A DNA stretch of 64,000 bases, taken from NCBI GenBank assembly GCA_018242585.1, contig JAFEBQ010000016.1:107816-171815 (forward strand), read 5' to 3'. Under the pieces are notes generated by a model. That model had not been told where the DNA came from and made no database searches. It was given only the letters and a program-made list of their open reading frames with translations. The DNA is from Planctomycetota bacterium. GTDB lineage: Bacteria; Planctomycetota; Planctomycetia; Pirellulales; PNKZ01. The position numbers and the translations under genes are program-made. Below, in pieces: positions 26,095-35,126 of this stretch (positions are counted from its first letter, which is position 1; each line of letters opens with the position of its first letter).

Positions 26095-26295
26095 ATGACG
26101 AGGGAGCAGAACGTGCCCGACGCGCTCAGCCGGCAATTGGCCCCGGTCCTGGACAGGCTGTACGACGGCTGGTGCGACTTCGATCAGCTCGACGATGACC
26201 AAATGCGCATGTGGGCGCTACTGCGACGCCTATCTCGACGAGCGAATCGGAAAATCATCAAGGCCGCCAAGCCTTATCAGAAGAAGTCGGTCTGA
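26095..26295 (+). CDS. Small hypothetical protein (66 aa)
   Basis: The product starts MTREQNVPDALSRQLAPVLD, has an acidic middle (FDQLDDDQMRMW) and a basic C-terminal helix ending KPYQKKSV. Charge patterning and GC-rich wobble positions suggest a real gene, but the ribosome-binding site is weak and no family is recognised. It is the first of several small plus-strand genes between the repeat mosaic and VapBC. Confidence 0.42.
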   Translation: MTREQNVPDALSRQLAPVLDRLYDGWCDFDQLDDDQMRMWALLRRLSRRANRKIIKAAKPYQKKSV

Positions 26296-26354
26296 CGAGC
26301 CTGCGGCGCGATAAGCTGGCAGTAATACTGTCACGCCGGACAAGGCACTGACCA

Positions 26355-26576
26355 ATGGCCGATCCCAAGGGATACAAACTGTTCGTGAACCTGGGGGCGT
26401 CGCAGACGCGGCGGCGCTTGAAGGGGTTCGGTCACGGCGTGCGCAAGGTACAAACCGCCGGCCGCGAACGCGCCGTCGTCATTCACACCGCCACGGGTCG
26501 GCACTTCGACGAACTGGCCGCCCAGTTTGCTGACGTCGGCTGCGGGGTCAGACCGCCGACTCTCAGCAGGCCATGA
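26355..26576 (+). CDS. Small hypothetical protein (73 aa)
   Basis: Basic N-terminus MADPKGYKLFVNLGASQTRR, then GFGHGVRKVQTAGRERAVVI and an IHTATGRHFDELAAQFADVG tail. The alternation of beta-like and helical segments looks like a compact folded domain. No known family is assigned. It precedes the VapBC pair by 70 nt and could belong to the same accessory patch. Confidence 0.45.
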   Translation: MADPKGYKLFVNLGASQTRRRLKGFGHGVRKVQTAGRERAVVIHTATGRHFDELAAQFADVGCGVRPPTLSRP

Positions 26577-26645
26577 TCCATTTCCACGGCAGAGGCGATT
26601 CAACCAGCAGGTGCATCGCTCCTCGGTGCGTGGTATGCTTGTCGT

Positions 26646-26879
26646 ATGGTTAACATTCCGCTCAATGACACGGTCGCTGCTGCTTTGAGTGCCCGGGCCG
26701 CCGCCCAGGGGATGACGGTCGAGGCATATCTCGAATGCGTGTTGCTGGCTGCGCCGTTACGCCCCACGGCACGACTATCTGTTGAGGAACTGGACCGCTT
26801 GCTGGATGCGGAAGCGACCAGCGGTTCATCACCAGCGGGCACGTTCGCTCGGGCCGAGCTATACAGCGACCACGACTGA
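26646..26879 (+). CDS. vapB: VapB-like antitoxin
   Basis: 77 residues. The N-terminus (MVNIPLNDTVAAALSARAAA followed by QGMTVEAYLECVL) has the beta-strand plus two helices of a ribbon-helix-helix DNA-binding domain; the C-terminal half (LSVEELDRLLDAEA ... GTFARAELYSDHD) is the flexible, acidic toxin-binding tail. Its stop overlaps the start of the PIN-domain gene by one base (TGATG), the normal layout of a type II toxin-antitoxin operon. Such antitoxins also repress their own promoter. Confidence 0.78.
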   Translation: MVNIPLNDTVAAALSARAAAQGMTVEAYLECVLLAAPLRPTARLSVEELDRLLDAEATSGSSPAGTFARAELYSDHD

Positions 26880-27316
26880 TGGCCAGCCTGATTGACACCG
26901 GGGTTCTGTTGCGGGCGTTCGATACATCTTCCCCGGAGTATCGCCCCATCCGGCAAGCGCTTCGCACGCTCTGGTTGCGTCAAGAGCGCCTCGTCGTCAC
27001 GCTGCAAAACCTCGCTGAGTTCTGGAACGTCTCGACCAGGCCCATCGACAAGAACGGCTTTGGCTTGTCCGCTGAGCTTGCGGAAAGGCGGTTGACAATT
27101 GTTGAGCGAATCTGCGAGGTCGTGACCGAGGACGAACACTCGTATCGCATTTGGAAGGGGTTGCTCATCACTCATGCAGTGACGGGCGTTGCCGTGCATG
27201 ATGCGAGATTGGTTTCTGTGATGCTCGCGCGTGGTGTCTCGACGGTGGTCACTCTTAATGAGCGAGACTTTCAGCGATATGGCGACATTGCCGTCGTCAA
27301 TCCGCGCTCGCTCTAG
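26879..27316 (+). CDS. vapC: VapC-type PIN-domain ribonuclease toxin
   Basis: 145 residues. Acidic PIN residues are in place: D6 (SLIDTGVLLRAFD), E47 (NLAEFWNV), D108 (VAVHDARLV) and D130 (LNERDFQRYG). VapC toxins cleave tRNA or rRNA in a Mg-dependent way and are neutralised by the overlapping VapB. Length and motifs are intact, so it should be active. Confidence 0.88.
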   Translation: MASLIDTGVLLRAFDTSSPEYRPIRQALRTLWLRQERLVVTLQNLAEFWNVSTRPIDKNGFGLSAELAERRLTIVERICEVVTEDEHSYRIWKGLLITHAVTGVAVHDARLVSVMLARGVSTVVTLNERDFQRYGDIAVVNPRSL

Positions 27317-27598
27317 TTCAACGCTCACTTGGCCTCGATGAATCTGTCAGTCACGGTGCTTCGTTCCTCGGTTGTTTGTCAGAGTAGGCCCACGCGCGTC
27401 CCTTGCTTTCCCCGTAATCGTTCCATCGTCGCGGCATTGTGTATTCACTTTAGGCTTGAATTCGCGTCAATCTGACGCCAACTCTGCCCGCCCGGACGTT
27501 TGTTGTCGGCTGCGCGGCGTGATACTCTGGGAGGATTCATTCCCAGCCCCAGGCGCGCTCCCCGCGCGAACCACGATCCCTTCACCGAGGCACGGCCC
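27317..27598. other. Intergenic leader of the oxidoreductase gene
   Basis: 282 nt between vapC and the Gfo/Idh/MocA gene. The oxidoreductase frame stays open back to 27500, but the Tat signal begins only at 27599. I see no repeat-family member here. Confidence 0.35.
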
Positions 27599-28816
27599 AT
27601 GACCACTCCCCTGCATTCAACGCGACGTAGTTTTCTCAAGGCGACTGGCGCCGCGGTGGCTGCGCCGTACGTGATCACCTCGGCGGCGCTGGGCAGCGCG
27701 TCGCGTGCCGCGGCCAGTGACCGGATCGTGGTTGGCGGCATCGGCATCGGCAATCAAGGGCGCGGCGACCAGAACGCCTTTTTGAATCGCAAGGACGTTC
27801 AGTACGTCGCCCTCAGCGACGTCCGCGACGAAGTCCGTCAGAAGGCCAAAACCAACGTCGACGCCAAATACAGCAACAAGGACTGCCAGGTCTACAACGA
27901 CTTCCGCGAGCTGCTGGCGCGGCCTGACATCGACGCGGTCCACATCGCCACGCCCGACCATTGGCACGCGGTGATGGTCATCGAAGCCTGCCGCCAAGGG
28001 AAAGACGTCTATTGCCAGAAGCCCGAGTCGCTGACCCTGGCCGAGGGGCCGTTGATGGTCGCGGCCGCGCGGCGCTACGGGCGCGTGGTCTCGGGTGGCA
28101 GCCAGCGCGTGCTGGGCGATTATCGCAAGTACGTCGATCCGGCCTGGGCCGGCGAGTACGGCACGATCAAGTCGATCAACGTCAACGTCAAGCCGCTGCC
28201 GCAACTGTGCAATCTGCCGGCGGAAGAAATGTCCGAGAAGATCGACTGGGACTTGTGGTTGGGACCGGCGCCGTGGGCGCCGTACAACTCGAAGCGCTGC
28301 AGCGGCAGCTTTTCGATCAACGGTTCGAGCTGGCGTTCGTTCAGCGATTACTCCGGCGGTGGCATGACCGACTGGGGCGCGCACCACTTTGGCGGCGCGT
28401 TGTTCACCTGTGACGTGCGCGAGCTACAGCCGACCGACGTCACCTATCACGAAGACAAGGACGGCCCCTGGCTGAGCTACCAGTATCCGAACGGTTTGCT
28501 GCTGACGCACAACAAGCCCAAGACGGACAACCTGGCCATCGAAGGAACGCCGGGCGAAAAGCTGCCGGCCAAGCCGGTGCCGGTCTACAAGGGGGACAGC
28601 ATTTTCGGCGACTTCATCGAGTGTGTGAAGCGGCGCGAGAAGCCGTTCCGCGACATCGAGTTGGCCATCAACACGGCCGTGGTCAGCCACCTGGGGAACA
28701 TCGCCTACCAGTTGCGCCGCTCGGTGAAGTGGGACACGGTGAAGCAAGAGTTCCCCGGCGACGCCGAGGCCAACCGGCTGTGCGATCGGGCGCGGCGCGA
28801 ACCGTGGCAGTTGTAG
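27599..28816 (+). CDS. Tat-exported Gfo/Idh/MocA family oxidoreductase
   Basis: 405 residues from the ATG at 27599. The Tat signal STRRSFLKATGAAVAAPYV spans about 7-40. A Rossmann domain follows: IVVGGIGIGNQGRGDQNAF (NAD(P) loop near 43-62), VQYVALSDVRDEVRQKA, AVHIATPDHWHAVMVIEA and the KDVYCQKPESLTLAEG segment, where EKP of the family is QKP. The C-terminal domain includes MTDWGAHHFGGALF and GDFIECVKRREKPF. Exported planctomycete members probably oxidise sugars at C3 in the periplasm using a bound cofactor, feeding DUF1080 proteins (inference). Two HEAT-repeat genes follow. Confidence 0.9.
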   Translation: MTTPLHSTRRSFLKATGAAVAAPYVITSAALGSASRAAASDRIVVGGIGIGNQGRGDQNAFLNRKDVQYVALSDVRDEVRQKAKTNVDAKYSNKDCQVYNDFRELLARPDIDAVHIATPDHWHAVMVIEACRQGKDVYCQKPESLTLAEGPLMVAAARRYGRVVSGGSQRVLGDYRKYVDPAWAGEYGTIKSINVNVKPLPQLCNLPAEEMSEKIDWDLWLGPAPWAPYNSKRCSGSFSINGSSWRSFSDYSGGGMTDWGAHHFGGALFTCDVRELQPTDVTYHEDKDGPWLSYQYPNGLLLTHNKPKTDNLAIEGTPGEKLPAKPVPVYKGDSIFGDFIECVKRREKPFRDIELAINTAVVSHLGNIAYQLRRSVKWDTVKQEFPGDAEANRLCDRARREPWQL

Positions 28817-28902
28817 TCGTCCTTTCGGCCGGTGCGCGACGCGCGTCGGCTCGTCCCGCAACCTGAAACATAAAACAAGCATTGCCTCATAAGGAATCAA
28901 CG

Positions 28903-29607
28903 ATGTTGGACGACGCCCTGGCCGCCTTGAAGGAATACGATTGGGGAACCGAGTTGGCCCCGCTCGCGCCGCTGGAAGACGCCTTGGCCGCGGCCCACGG
29001 CAACGCCGCGGCGACCCGCGCGCTGGAGGCCAAGCTGGTCGAGGTGCTGACCAGCGATGTCTCGCGCGATGCCAAGGACTACATCTGTCGCAAGCTGACG
29101 GTCATCGGCTCGGCGGCCTCGGTGCCGGCCCTGGCCGCACTGGTGGTCAAACCCGATCACGCCCACATGGCGCGGTTCGCCCTGGAGCAAAGCAGTGCGC
29201 CGGAAGCGGCGCAGGCCCTGCGCGACGCCGCCGGCAAGACCAGCGGCGGCGTGCGAGTGGGCATCGTCGGTTCGCTCGGCGCGCGTCAGGACGCGGCCGC
29301 GGTCGGGCTGTTGAAGGGACTGCTCGGCGACAGCGATGCGGCGACCGCGCGGGCGGCGGCGTTGGCGCTCGGCGCTATCGGCACGGCCGAGGCTGCCGCG
29401 GCCCTGCAAGCGGTCGCCAAGTCGGCTGGCTCGAACCAGACGAACGTCGTCGACGCCTTGCTCCACTGCGCCGAATCGTTGCTGGCCGGCAAGAACAGCA
29501 GCGCGGCGTTGGCGATCTATCAAGCGCTGGCCGGCGATGGCCAAGCGCGGCTCACACGGCTGGCCGCCACGCGCGGCATTCTGGCCTGTTCGTCGCAGCA
29601 AGCTTAA
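28903..29607 (+). CDS. HEAT-repeat protein, cytoplasmic type
   Basis: 234 residues from the ATG at 28903, which has AAGGA 6 nt upstream. Tandem helical repeats run along most of the chain, for example SAASVPALAALVVKPDHAHM, APEAAQALRDAAGKTSGGVR and GTAEAAAALQAVAKSAGSNQ. No signal peptide and no catalytic motif, so it probably acts as a protein-binding scaffold. Its neighbour at 29645 is a longer exported relative; together with the Gfo/Idh/MocA gene they look like one transcription unit (gaps of 86 and 37 nt). Confidence 0.8.
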   Translation: MLDDALAALKEYDWGTELAPLAPLEDALAAAHGNAAATRALEAKLVEVLTSDVSRDAKDYICRKLTVIGSAASVPALAALVVKPDHAHMARFALEQSSAPEAAQALRDAAGKTSGGVRVGIVGSLGARQDAAAVGLLKGLLGDSDAATARAAALALGAIGTAEAAAALQAVAKSAGSNQTNVVDALLHCAESLLAGKNSSAALAIYQALAGDGQARLTRLAATRGILACSSQQA

Positions 29608-29644
29608 CCCACTCACACGGCATTCAACTCTCGCGGAGATATCC

Positions 29645-31039
29645 ATGTTACGAACGATGATGGGTTGCCTGGCCTTGGGGCTGTTGTGGCACGCGACGGC
29701 GGGCATCGCGCCGGCGGGGGAGAAGGAGGGATCGGGTCGCGCGATGGTCGTCAAGTTGATCGCTGACAGCGATCCCGAGTTCCGCGCGGCGGCGCTCGAC
29801 CAGGTGCGCAGCGCCTTTGCGGGCGAGGCCGCGACCAAGGAGTTTGCCGCGCTGTTGGAGCAATTGAAAGAGCCTGCCCAGCAGGTCGGCTTGCTCAGCG
29901 CGCTGGCCGACCGGGGCGACAAGGCCGCTCGACCCGCTGTGCTGAAGTTGTTGGCCGCCAGTGGCGATGAAAGCGTCCGCGGCGCGGCCCTGGGCGCGCT
30001 GGCGGCCTTGGGTTCGGCCAATGAACTGCCGTTGATTATTACCGCGCTATCGGCTCAATCGGCCGTCGAGCGCGCGGCCGCGAAGCTGGCGCTCACTCAG
30101 ATGCGCGGTGACGCCGTGACGAGCGCTTTGGCCGCCGATTTGAAGAGCGCCTCGCCGGTGGTGAAGGCGGCGTTGATCGAAGTGTTGGCCACGCGACGCG
30201 CCAGCGACGAGATTCCGACCTTCCTGACGGCCGCGCTTGACGACAACGCCCAGGTTCGCACCGCGGCCGTGAAGGCGCTGGGACAGATCGGCCGGCCCGA
30301 GCAGATTGGCCCCATGCTGGTCGCCGTGCTCAAAGCGCCCAAGGGGGGCGAGCGCGACGAGGCCGAGAAGAACGTGGCGCTGATTTGCGCGCGGATCGAC
30401 AATGAAGACCGCCGCGGCGACGCGCTGATCAAGGCGCTCGACACGGTGTCGCCGGCCGAGCGGGACCAGTTGTTGTCGCTTGTCGGTCGAGTGGGCGGCA
30501 AGAAGCTGATCAAGTTCGTGGCTGACATCGCCACCGGTTCGGATACCGCCCGCCGCAAGCTGGGGGTCGACGCTCTGACCAAGTGGCCCGACGCCAGCCC
30601 GGCCGACACGCTGCTGGAAATCGCGCGCAAGGCCGGCTCGCCCGCGGATCGGGCCACGGCCTTTCAAGGCTACGTCAAAGTCGCGTCGATGCGCGACAAG
30701 CGGAACGATAAGCAGCGCCTGGACCGGATGAAGCAAGCCATCAAGGAAGCGCAGACCGACGAGGAGAAGACGCTGGTGATTCGCCTGGCGCGGACATCGT
30801 ATGACGTCGACACGCTACGGTTCGTGCTGCCCTACGTGGACGAGTCGCCGTTTGCCCAGATTGCTTGCGAGACGATCGTCGAACTGGCTCACCATCGCGA
30901 GGTGCGCGACCCGAACAAGGCCGAGTTCGACAAGGCGCTCGACAAGGTGATCGCCGCGACCAGCAATCCCGAGGTGGTTGAACGGGCCAACCGCTACAAG
31001 CGGGGCGAAACCTGGGACCGGGCCACAAAAGGCAAATAG
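29645..31039 (+). CDS. Exported HEAT-repeat protein
   Basis: 464 residues. Signal peptide about 1-24 (MLRTMMGCLALGLLWHATAG); GGAGA precedes the ATG. HEAT repeats fill residues 30-430, e.g. SDPEFRAAALDQVRSAFAG, DESVRGAALGALAALGSANE, VVKAALIEVLATRRASDEIP, DNAQVRTAAVKALGQIGRPE. The end is charged (NRYKRGETWDRATKGK). Proteins of this type in planctomycetes accompany PVC cytochromes and oxidoreductases and likely mediate periplasmic protein contacts. Confidence 0.82.
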   Translation: MLRTMMGCLALGLLWHATAGIAPAGEKEGSGRAMVVKLIADSDPEFRAAALDQVRSAFAGEAATKEFAALLEQLKEPAQQVGLLSALADRGDKAARPAVLKLLAASGDESVRGAALGALAALGSANELPLIITALSAQSAVERAAAKLALTQMRGDAVTSALAADLKSASPVVKAALIEVLATRRASDEIPTFLTAALDDNAQVRTAAVKALGQIGRPEQIGPMLVAVLKAPKGGERDEAEKNVALICARIDNEDRRGDALIKALDTVSPAERDQLLSLVGRVGGKKLIKFVADIATGSDTARRKLGVDALTKWPDASPADTLLEIARKAGSPADRATAFQGYVKVASMRDKRNDKQRLDRMKQAIKEAQTDEEKTLVIRLARTSYDVDTLRFVLPYVDESPFAQIACETIVELAHHREVRDPNKAEFDKALDKVIAATSNPEVVERANRYKRGETWDRATKGK

Positions 31040-31235
31040 TCGCGCTAGGATTGATCGCGCCGGAGCTGACCTGCGCGAGGCGCGATCAAGTTGGCGCCGC
31101 GAAGCTATTGCGCGGCCGACCCGACACCCGGCATTCCGCTCGGACCTTGTCGTCTGGCTGGCCATGTTCGCCATCTTGAGAATCACGTTGGCGGCAAACT
31201 AGATGTTGTGACAATCTCGGGTTCGAGATGCACCA

Positions 31236-32744
31236 ATGTTGCTCAAAGTGCTGAAGCGGCGCGGCACGGCGCGGCAAGGCGTGGACGGTCGGTTGCTTGT
31301 CGCGGCGGTCGTTCTCTTGGCGCTTGCCAATGAGTTGTTTCCGTTGCCGCTGGCCCATGCCGCGCGCGCGGATCGGCCGCCGAACATCGTCGTCGTTTTA
31401 GCCGACGACCTCGGCTGGGCCGATCTAGGGTGTTACGGCGCTGACTTGCACGAGACGCCTCACTTGGATCGGCTGGCCCGCGAGGGGGTGCGGTTCACCG
31501 ACGCTTACGCCATGAGCGTCTGCACGCCGACGCGCGCTTGTTTGATGACTGGCAAGCACGCGGCCCGCTTGGGCATGACCATCTGGGCCGAGGCCGCCTT
31601 CGAGCCGCCCAAACCGCAACGGCTCATTCCGCCGCCGGCCGAGCATAACTTGTCCCGCACCGAAACGACGATCGCGTCGCGCTTGCAGCAGGCCGGCTAT
31701 CTGACCGCGCTCGTCGGCAAATGGCACCTCGGCGATCCGCTTCACTATCCCGAGACGCACGGGTTCGACATCAACATCGGCGGCACCTTGTGGGGTGCGC
31801 CCCAGACGTTCTTCTACCCGTACCGTGGGCAGGGGATGTACGGCAACGAGTATCGCTACGTGCCCCATTTGGAATTCGGCAAGCCGGGGGAATACCTGAC
31901 CGACCGGCTGACCGACGAGGCGTTGCATGTGATCGATCGCGCCGGCGACCAGCCCTTCTTGCTGTACCTGGCCCATCACGCGCCGCACACGCCCATCGAA
32001 GCCAAGCCGGCCGACGTGTCGTACTTTCAGGCCAAAGTGCGCCCCGACATGAAGCACCGTCACGCCACGTACGCCGCGATGATCAAGAGTCTGGACGAAA
32101 GCGTCGGCCGCGTGATGGATCGCTTGGAAAAGCGCGGCCTGGCCGACAACACGTTGATCCTGTTTACCAGCGACAACGGTGGCTACGTCGGCCGCGAGCG
32201 CCGCGACGCCGTGCCGGTGACCGACAACGCGCCGCTGCGCTCGGGCAAGGGTTCGCTCTATGAAGGGGGCGTGCGTGTGCCGTTGATCGTCCGCTGGCCG
32301 GGGGTCACGCCCGCCGGCGCTGTCAGCACGACGCCGGTCGTGACGATGGACTTGCCGTGCACGTTGGCCACGGCGGCCCGCTTGCCGCCGGCGAAGGATG
32401 CGGTGACCGACGGACTCGATCTGACGCCGGTGCTGAAGGAGCCGACACAGCAGCTGGCGCGCGAGGCGCTCTATTTCCATTACCCCCACTACTATCACAC
32501 CACGTCGCCGGCCAGCGCGGTCCGCGCCGGCACGTGGAAGCTGATCGAGTACTTCGAGGACGGGCGGTTGGAGTTGTACGACTTGGCCAGTGACCTGGGG
32601 GAACAAAAGAACCTGGCCGCCGATCAACCCGAGCGCGCCAAGGAACTGAAGGCGCAACTAGCCGCGTGGCGCGAATCGATCGGCGCGCGGTTGCCGACGG
32701 TAAACCCCGACTTCAAGCCGAAGCAACCGCCGAAGGGGAAATAG
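31236..32744 (+). CDS. Secreted type I sulfatase, second subfamily
   Basis: 502 residues, signal region about 18-43. Metal-binding NIVVVLADDLGWADLGCYGA near 50, formylglycine site CTPTR at C96 (SVCTPTRACLMTGKHAARLG), GKWHLGDP, FTSDNGGYVGRE and YEGGVRVPLIVRWPG. The C-terminal subdomain contains VRAGTWKLIEYFEDGRLELY and DLASDLGEQKNLA, the standard sulfatase end. It differs from the 21319 sulfatase in the active-site string and in lacking that protein's long insert, so the two should have different substrates. Confidence 0.93.
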   Translation: MLLKVLKRRGTARQGVDGRLLVAAVVLLALANELFPLPLAHAARADRPPNIVVVLADDLGWADLGCYGADLHETPHLDRLAREGVRFTDAYAMSVCTPTRACLMTGKHAARLGMTIWAEAAFEPPKPQRLIPPPAEHNLSRTETTIASRLQQAGYLTALVGKWHLGDPLHYPETHGFDINIGGTLWGAPQTFFYPYRGQGMYGNEYRYVPHLEFGKPGEYLTDRLTDEALHVIDRAGDQPFLLYLAHHAPHTPIEAKPADVSYFQAKVRPDMKHRHATYAAMIKSLDESVGRVMDRLEKRGLADNTLILFTSDNGGYVGRERRDAVPVTDNAPLRSGKGSLYEGGVRVPLIVRWPGVTPAGAVSTTPVVTMDLPCTLATAARLPPAKDAVTDGLDLTPVLKEPTQQLAREALYFHYPHYYHTTSPASAVRAGTWKLIEYFEDGRLELYDLASDLGEQKNLAADQPERAKELKAQLAAWRESIGARLPTVNPDFKPKQPPKGK

Positions 32745-32783
32745 AATTTCCACTGGATTACCCAACGGGTCGGGAATCGAATC

Positions 32784-33914
32784 ATGACAAAACGCCTGAT
32801 TACGGCCGCGATTCTGCCATGCGTCTTTATTTGGGGGTGCGATCGGTCAACGGTCGAAAGACCGGCACATTCAGCCGACCCGCCGATCGAACAGGCGTCC
32901 TCCAATCTTAGGCAGTTCACACGCACGCTTTTTCCTTATCACGACGGTCGTGCTTGGGGATATATGAATCGCGAGGGGAAGACTGTCATTGCCCCTGAAT
33001 TTGGCGGCCCTGGTGATTTTTTCGATGACGTAGCGGTGACCGAGAAAGGCGGTGTCAAAGGTCTGCTTAACTCGTCAGGTGAATTCTTGGCCGTGCCGGA
33101 ATACGACAGGATCTATCGCGTTTCAAACGGTCGAGCGCGTGTTGCCAAGCGGCAGAACGAGCTGAAGATGTTTGTCGGTAATTTCGAGCGGTTCTCGTTT
33201 GTTGGATTGGATGGGAAGCAAATATCAACAGAGTGGTTTGACGTTGCCGGCGACTTCTCTGAAGGCTTGGCGAGGGTGAATCAAGGGGCTCGTGTCTTTC
33301 GCGGCGATGTCAAGGGAGGCAAGTGGGGCTATATCAACACCTCTGGCAAGGTTGCGATCGAACTTCAGTTCGAAGACGTGGGCGATTTTTTCGAGGGTCT
33401 CGCTCGCGCGAAGAAAGACGGCAAATGGGGATTCATTGATCGAACCGGAAGTTTTCAGATTAATCCTCAGTATCCGTACGTAGGAGACTTTTCCGAAGGG
33501 CTTGCTGCTGTCGACGATGTACTATTGATTCGAAACTCGCCGTTGCGCGACTGCCGGTATATCGATCAGCACGGCAATGTGAAAATCGCGGGCCCATTCG
33601 CAAACGGATACGAGTTTTCCGAGGGCAGAGCCGTTGTAACGGACAATGGTGGACCAGAGGGCGAGATGTACTACATCGACCACGACGGGAAGGTCGTGAT
33701 CAGTTTGGGCTTGGAAATCGCCTTAGAGTTTTCGGACGGGTTGGCGTGCGTGTGGAAGGACGAGAAGTGGGGATTCATCGACCGCGATGGCAGATGGGTA
33801 ATGGAGCCCCAGTTTGAAAACAGATCTGAGTTCGTCGGCGGGCTCGCCTCCGTGGATGGGCGAGGAGGATCCTGGTACATCGACAAAACAAACAAACGGA
33901 TCCGCGAGAGATAG
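32784..33914 (+). CDS. WG-repeat lipoprotein
   Basis: 376 residues. A lipoprotein-type N-terminus (TAAILPCVFIWGC, lipid Cys at 19) is followed by about six WG (KWG) repeats: GRAWGYMNREGKTVIAPEFG, GKWGYINTSGKVAIELQFED, GKWGFIDRTGSFQINPQYPY and EKWGFIDRDGRWVMEPQFEN. Such beta-rich repeats occur in proteins of unknown binding function. Base composition is visibly less GC-rich than in the flanking sulfatase and rlmN genes, suggesting recent acquisition. Confidence 0.85.
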   Translation: MTKRLITAAILPCVFIWGCDRSTVERPAHSADPPIEQASSNLRQFTRTLFPYHDGRAWGYMNREGKTVIAPEFGGPGDFFDDVAVTEKGGVKGLLNSSGEFLAVPEYDRIYRVSNGRARVAKRQNELKMFVGNFERFSFVGLDGKQISTEWFDVAGDFSEGLARVNQGARVFRGDVKGGKWGYINTSGKVAIELQFEDVGDFFEGLARAKKDGKWGFIDRTGSFQINPQYPYVGDFSEGLAAVDDVLLIRNSPLRDCRYIDQHGNVKIAGPFANGYEFSEGRAVVTDNGGPEGEMYYIDHDGKVVISLGLEIALEFSDGLACVWKDEKWGFIDRDGRWVMEPQFENRSEFVGGLASVDGRGGSWYIDKTNKRIRER

Positions 33915-33921
33915 TATTGGT

Positions 33922-33970
33922 CCTTTTCTTTCTTCTACGTCCGTCGTGGCTCCGTGCCTCCGTGGCGAAA
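33922..33970. repeat. Repeat family F, copy F3 (partial)
   Basis: The phrase TCGTGGCTCCGTGCCTCCGTGGCGAA is the complement-type half of the CACGGAGACACnGAGGCACGG phrase at 39363 and 55078. Only one arm is present here, between the WG-repeat gene and rlmN. Confidence 0.6.
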
Positions 33971-34037
33971 AAGTGCTGCAATTCGCGGGGAAGGCGGCCC
34001 CTGGGCTTGGGCCGATTCGGCCGGGTAGAATGGAGCC

Positions 34038-35096
34038 ATGCGCCCCATCCTCGACCTTTCCTTCGACGACCTCAAAGCCTGGCTTGCCGAGCGCGAGCTG
34101 CCCGCGTATCGCGCCGCGCAAATCCGCCGCTGGCTCTACCAGTCCCGGGCCGCGTCGTTCGACGACATGTCCGACTTGCCGCGCGCGGTTCGTGACGCCT
34201 TGAAGTCCGAGTTCACCCTCTGGACCAGCCAGATCGTCACTCACAAGCAGGCCGGCGACGGGACCGAAAAGCTACTGCTCGAATGGCACGACAAGCACCG
34301 GATCGAGTGCGTCCTGATTCGCGAAGGGGAACGCCGCACGGTCTGCATCAGCACCCAAGTCGGCTGCGCGATGGGCTGTGTGTTTTGCGCCAGCGGCCTG
34401 GACGGCGTGGCCCGCAACCTGACCACCGGCGAGATCATCGAACAGATGTTGCGTCTGTCGCGGCTGCTGCCGGCTGAAGAGCGCTTGAGCCATGTCGTGG
34501 TGATGGGCATGGGTGAGCCGCTGGCCAATCTGAATCACTTGCTGCCGGCGCTGAAGACGATTTGCGATCCCGAATGCTTCGGCATCAGTCAGCGGCGGGT
34601 CACCGTCTCGACCGTCGGGCTGCCACCGGCCCTCGACCGGTTGGCCCAGGAAGAAGCCCACTACCACCTGGCCGTGTCGCTCCACGCGCCCAACGACGAG
34701 TTGCGCAATCAACTGGTGCCGGTCAACAAAAACATCGGGCTGGCCGCCGTGCTGGCCGCGGCCGATCGCTACTTCGAGGCCTCGGGGCGACGGCTGACGT
34801 TCGAGTACGTCCTGCTCGGCGGTCTGAACGATCGACCCCAGCACGCCAAGCAACTGGTCGGGCTGTTGTCCCGGCGGACGGCCATGCTGAACGTGATTCC
34901 TTATAACCCGGTCTCGGGCTTGCCCTACCAGACGCCGACCGCGCGCGACCAAGCCGCGTTTTTGGACATCCTGCGACGCGGCGGAGTTAACGTGCAAGTG
35001 CGTGTCCGCAAAGGAGATCAGATCGACGCCGCCTGTGGCCAATTGCGCCGCTCGAACGTCGACGTGGTGACGCTAGCACCGCTGCCGAGCGGTTAA
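34038..35096 (+). CDS. rlmN: 23S rRNA (adenine2503-C2)-methyltransferase / tRNA methyltransferase RlmN
   Basis: 352 residues. Radical-SAM enzyme that methylates C2 of A2503 in 23S rRNA and A37 in some tRNAs. The [4Fe-4S] motif CxxxCxxC is at C110, C114 and C117 (VGCAMGCVFCASG), MGMGEPLANL at about 156-165, and the C-terminal Cys needed for the thioether step is C333 (GDQIDAACGQLR). Length is normal for the family. It stands alone; hairpin G1 follows. Confidence 0.96.
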   Translation: MRPILDLSFDDLKAWLAERELPAYRAAQIRRWLYQSRAASFDDMSDLPRAVRDALKSEFTLWTSQIVTHKQAGDGTEKLLLEWHDKHRIECVLIREGERRTVCISTQVGCAMGCVFCASGLDGVARNLTTGEIIEQMLRLSRLLPAEERLSHVVVMGMGEPLANLNHLLPALKTICDPECFGISQRRVTVSTVGLPPALDRLAQEEAHYHLAVSLHAPNDELRNQLVPVNKNIGLAAVLAAADRYFEASGRRLTFEYVLLGGLNDRPQHAKQLVGLLSRRTAMLNVIPYNPVSGLPYQTPTARDQAAFLDILRRGGVNVQVRVRKGDQIDAACGQLRRSNVDVVTLAPLPSG

Positions 35097-35126
35097 ACAC
35101 TCGGCTTGAGCGCTTTCCGTGATAGT

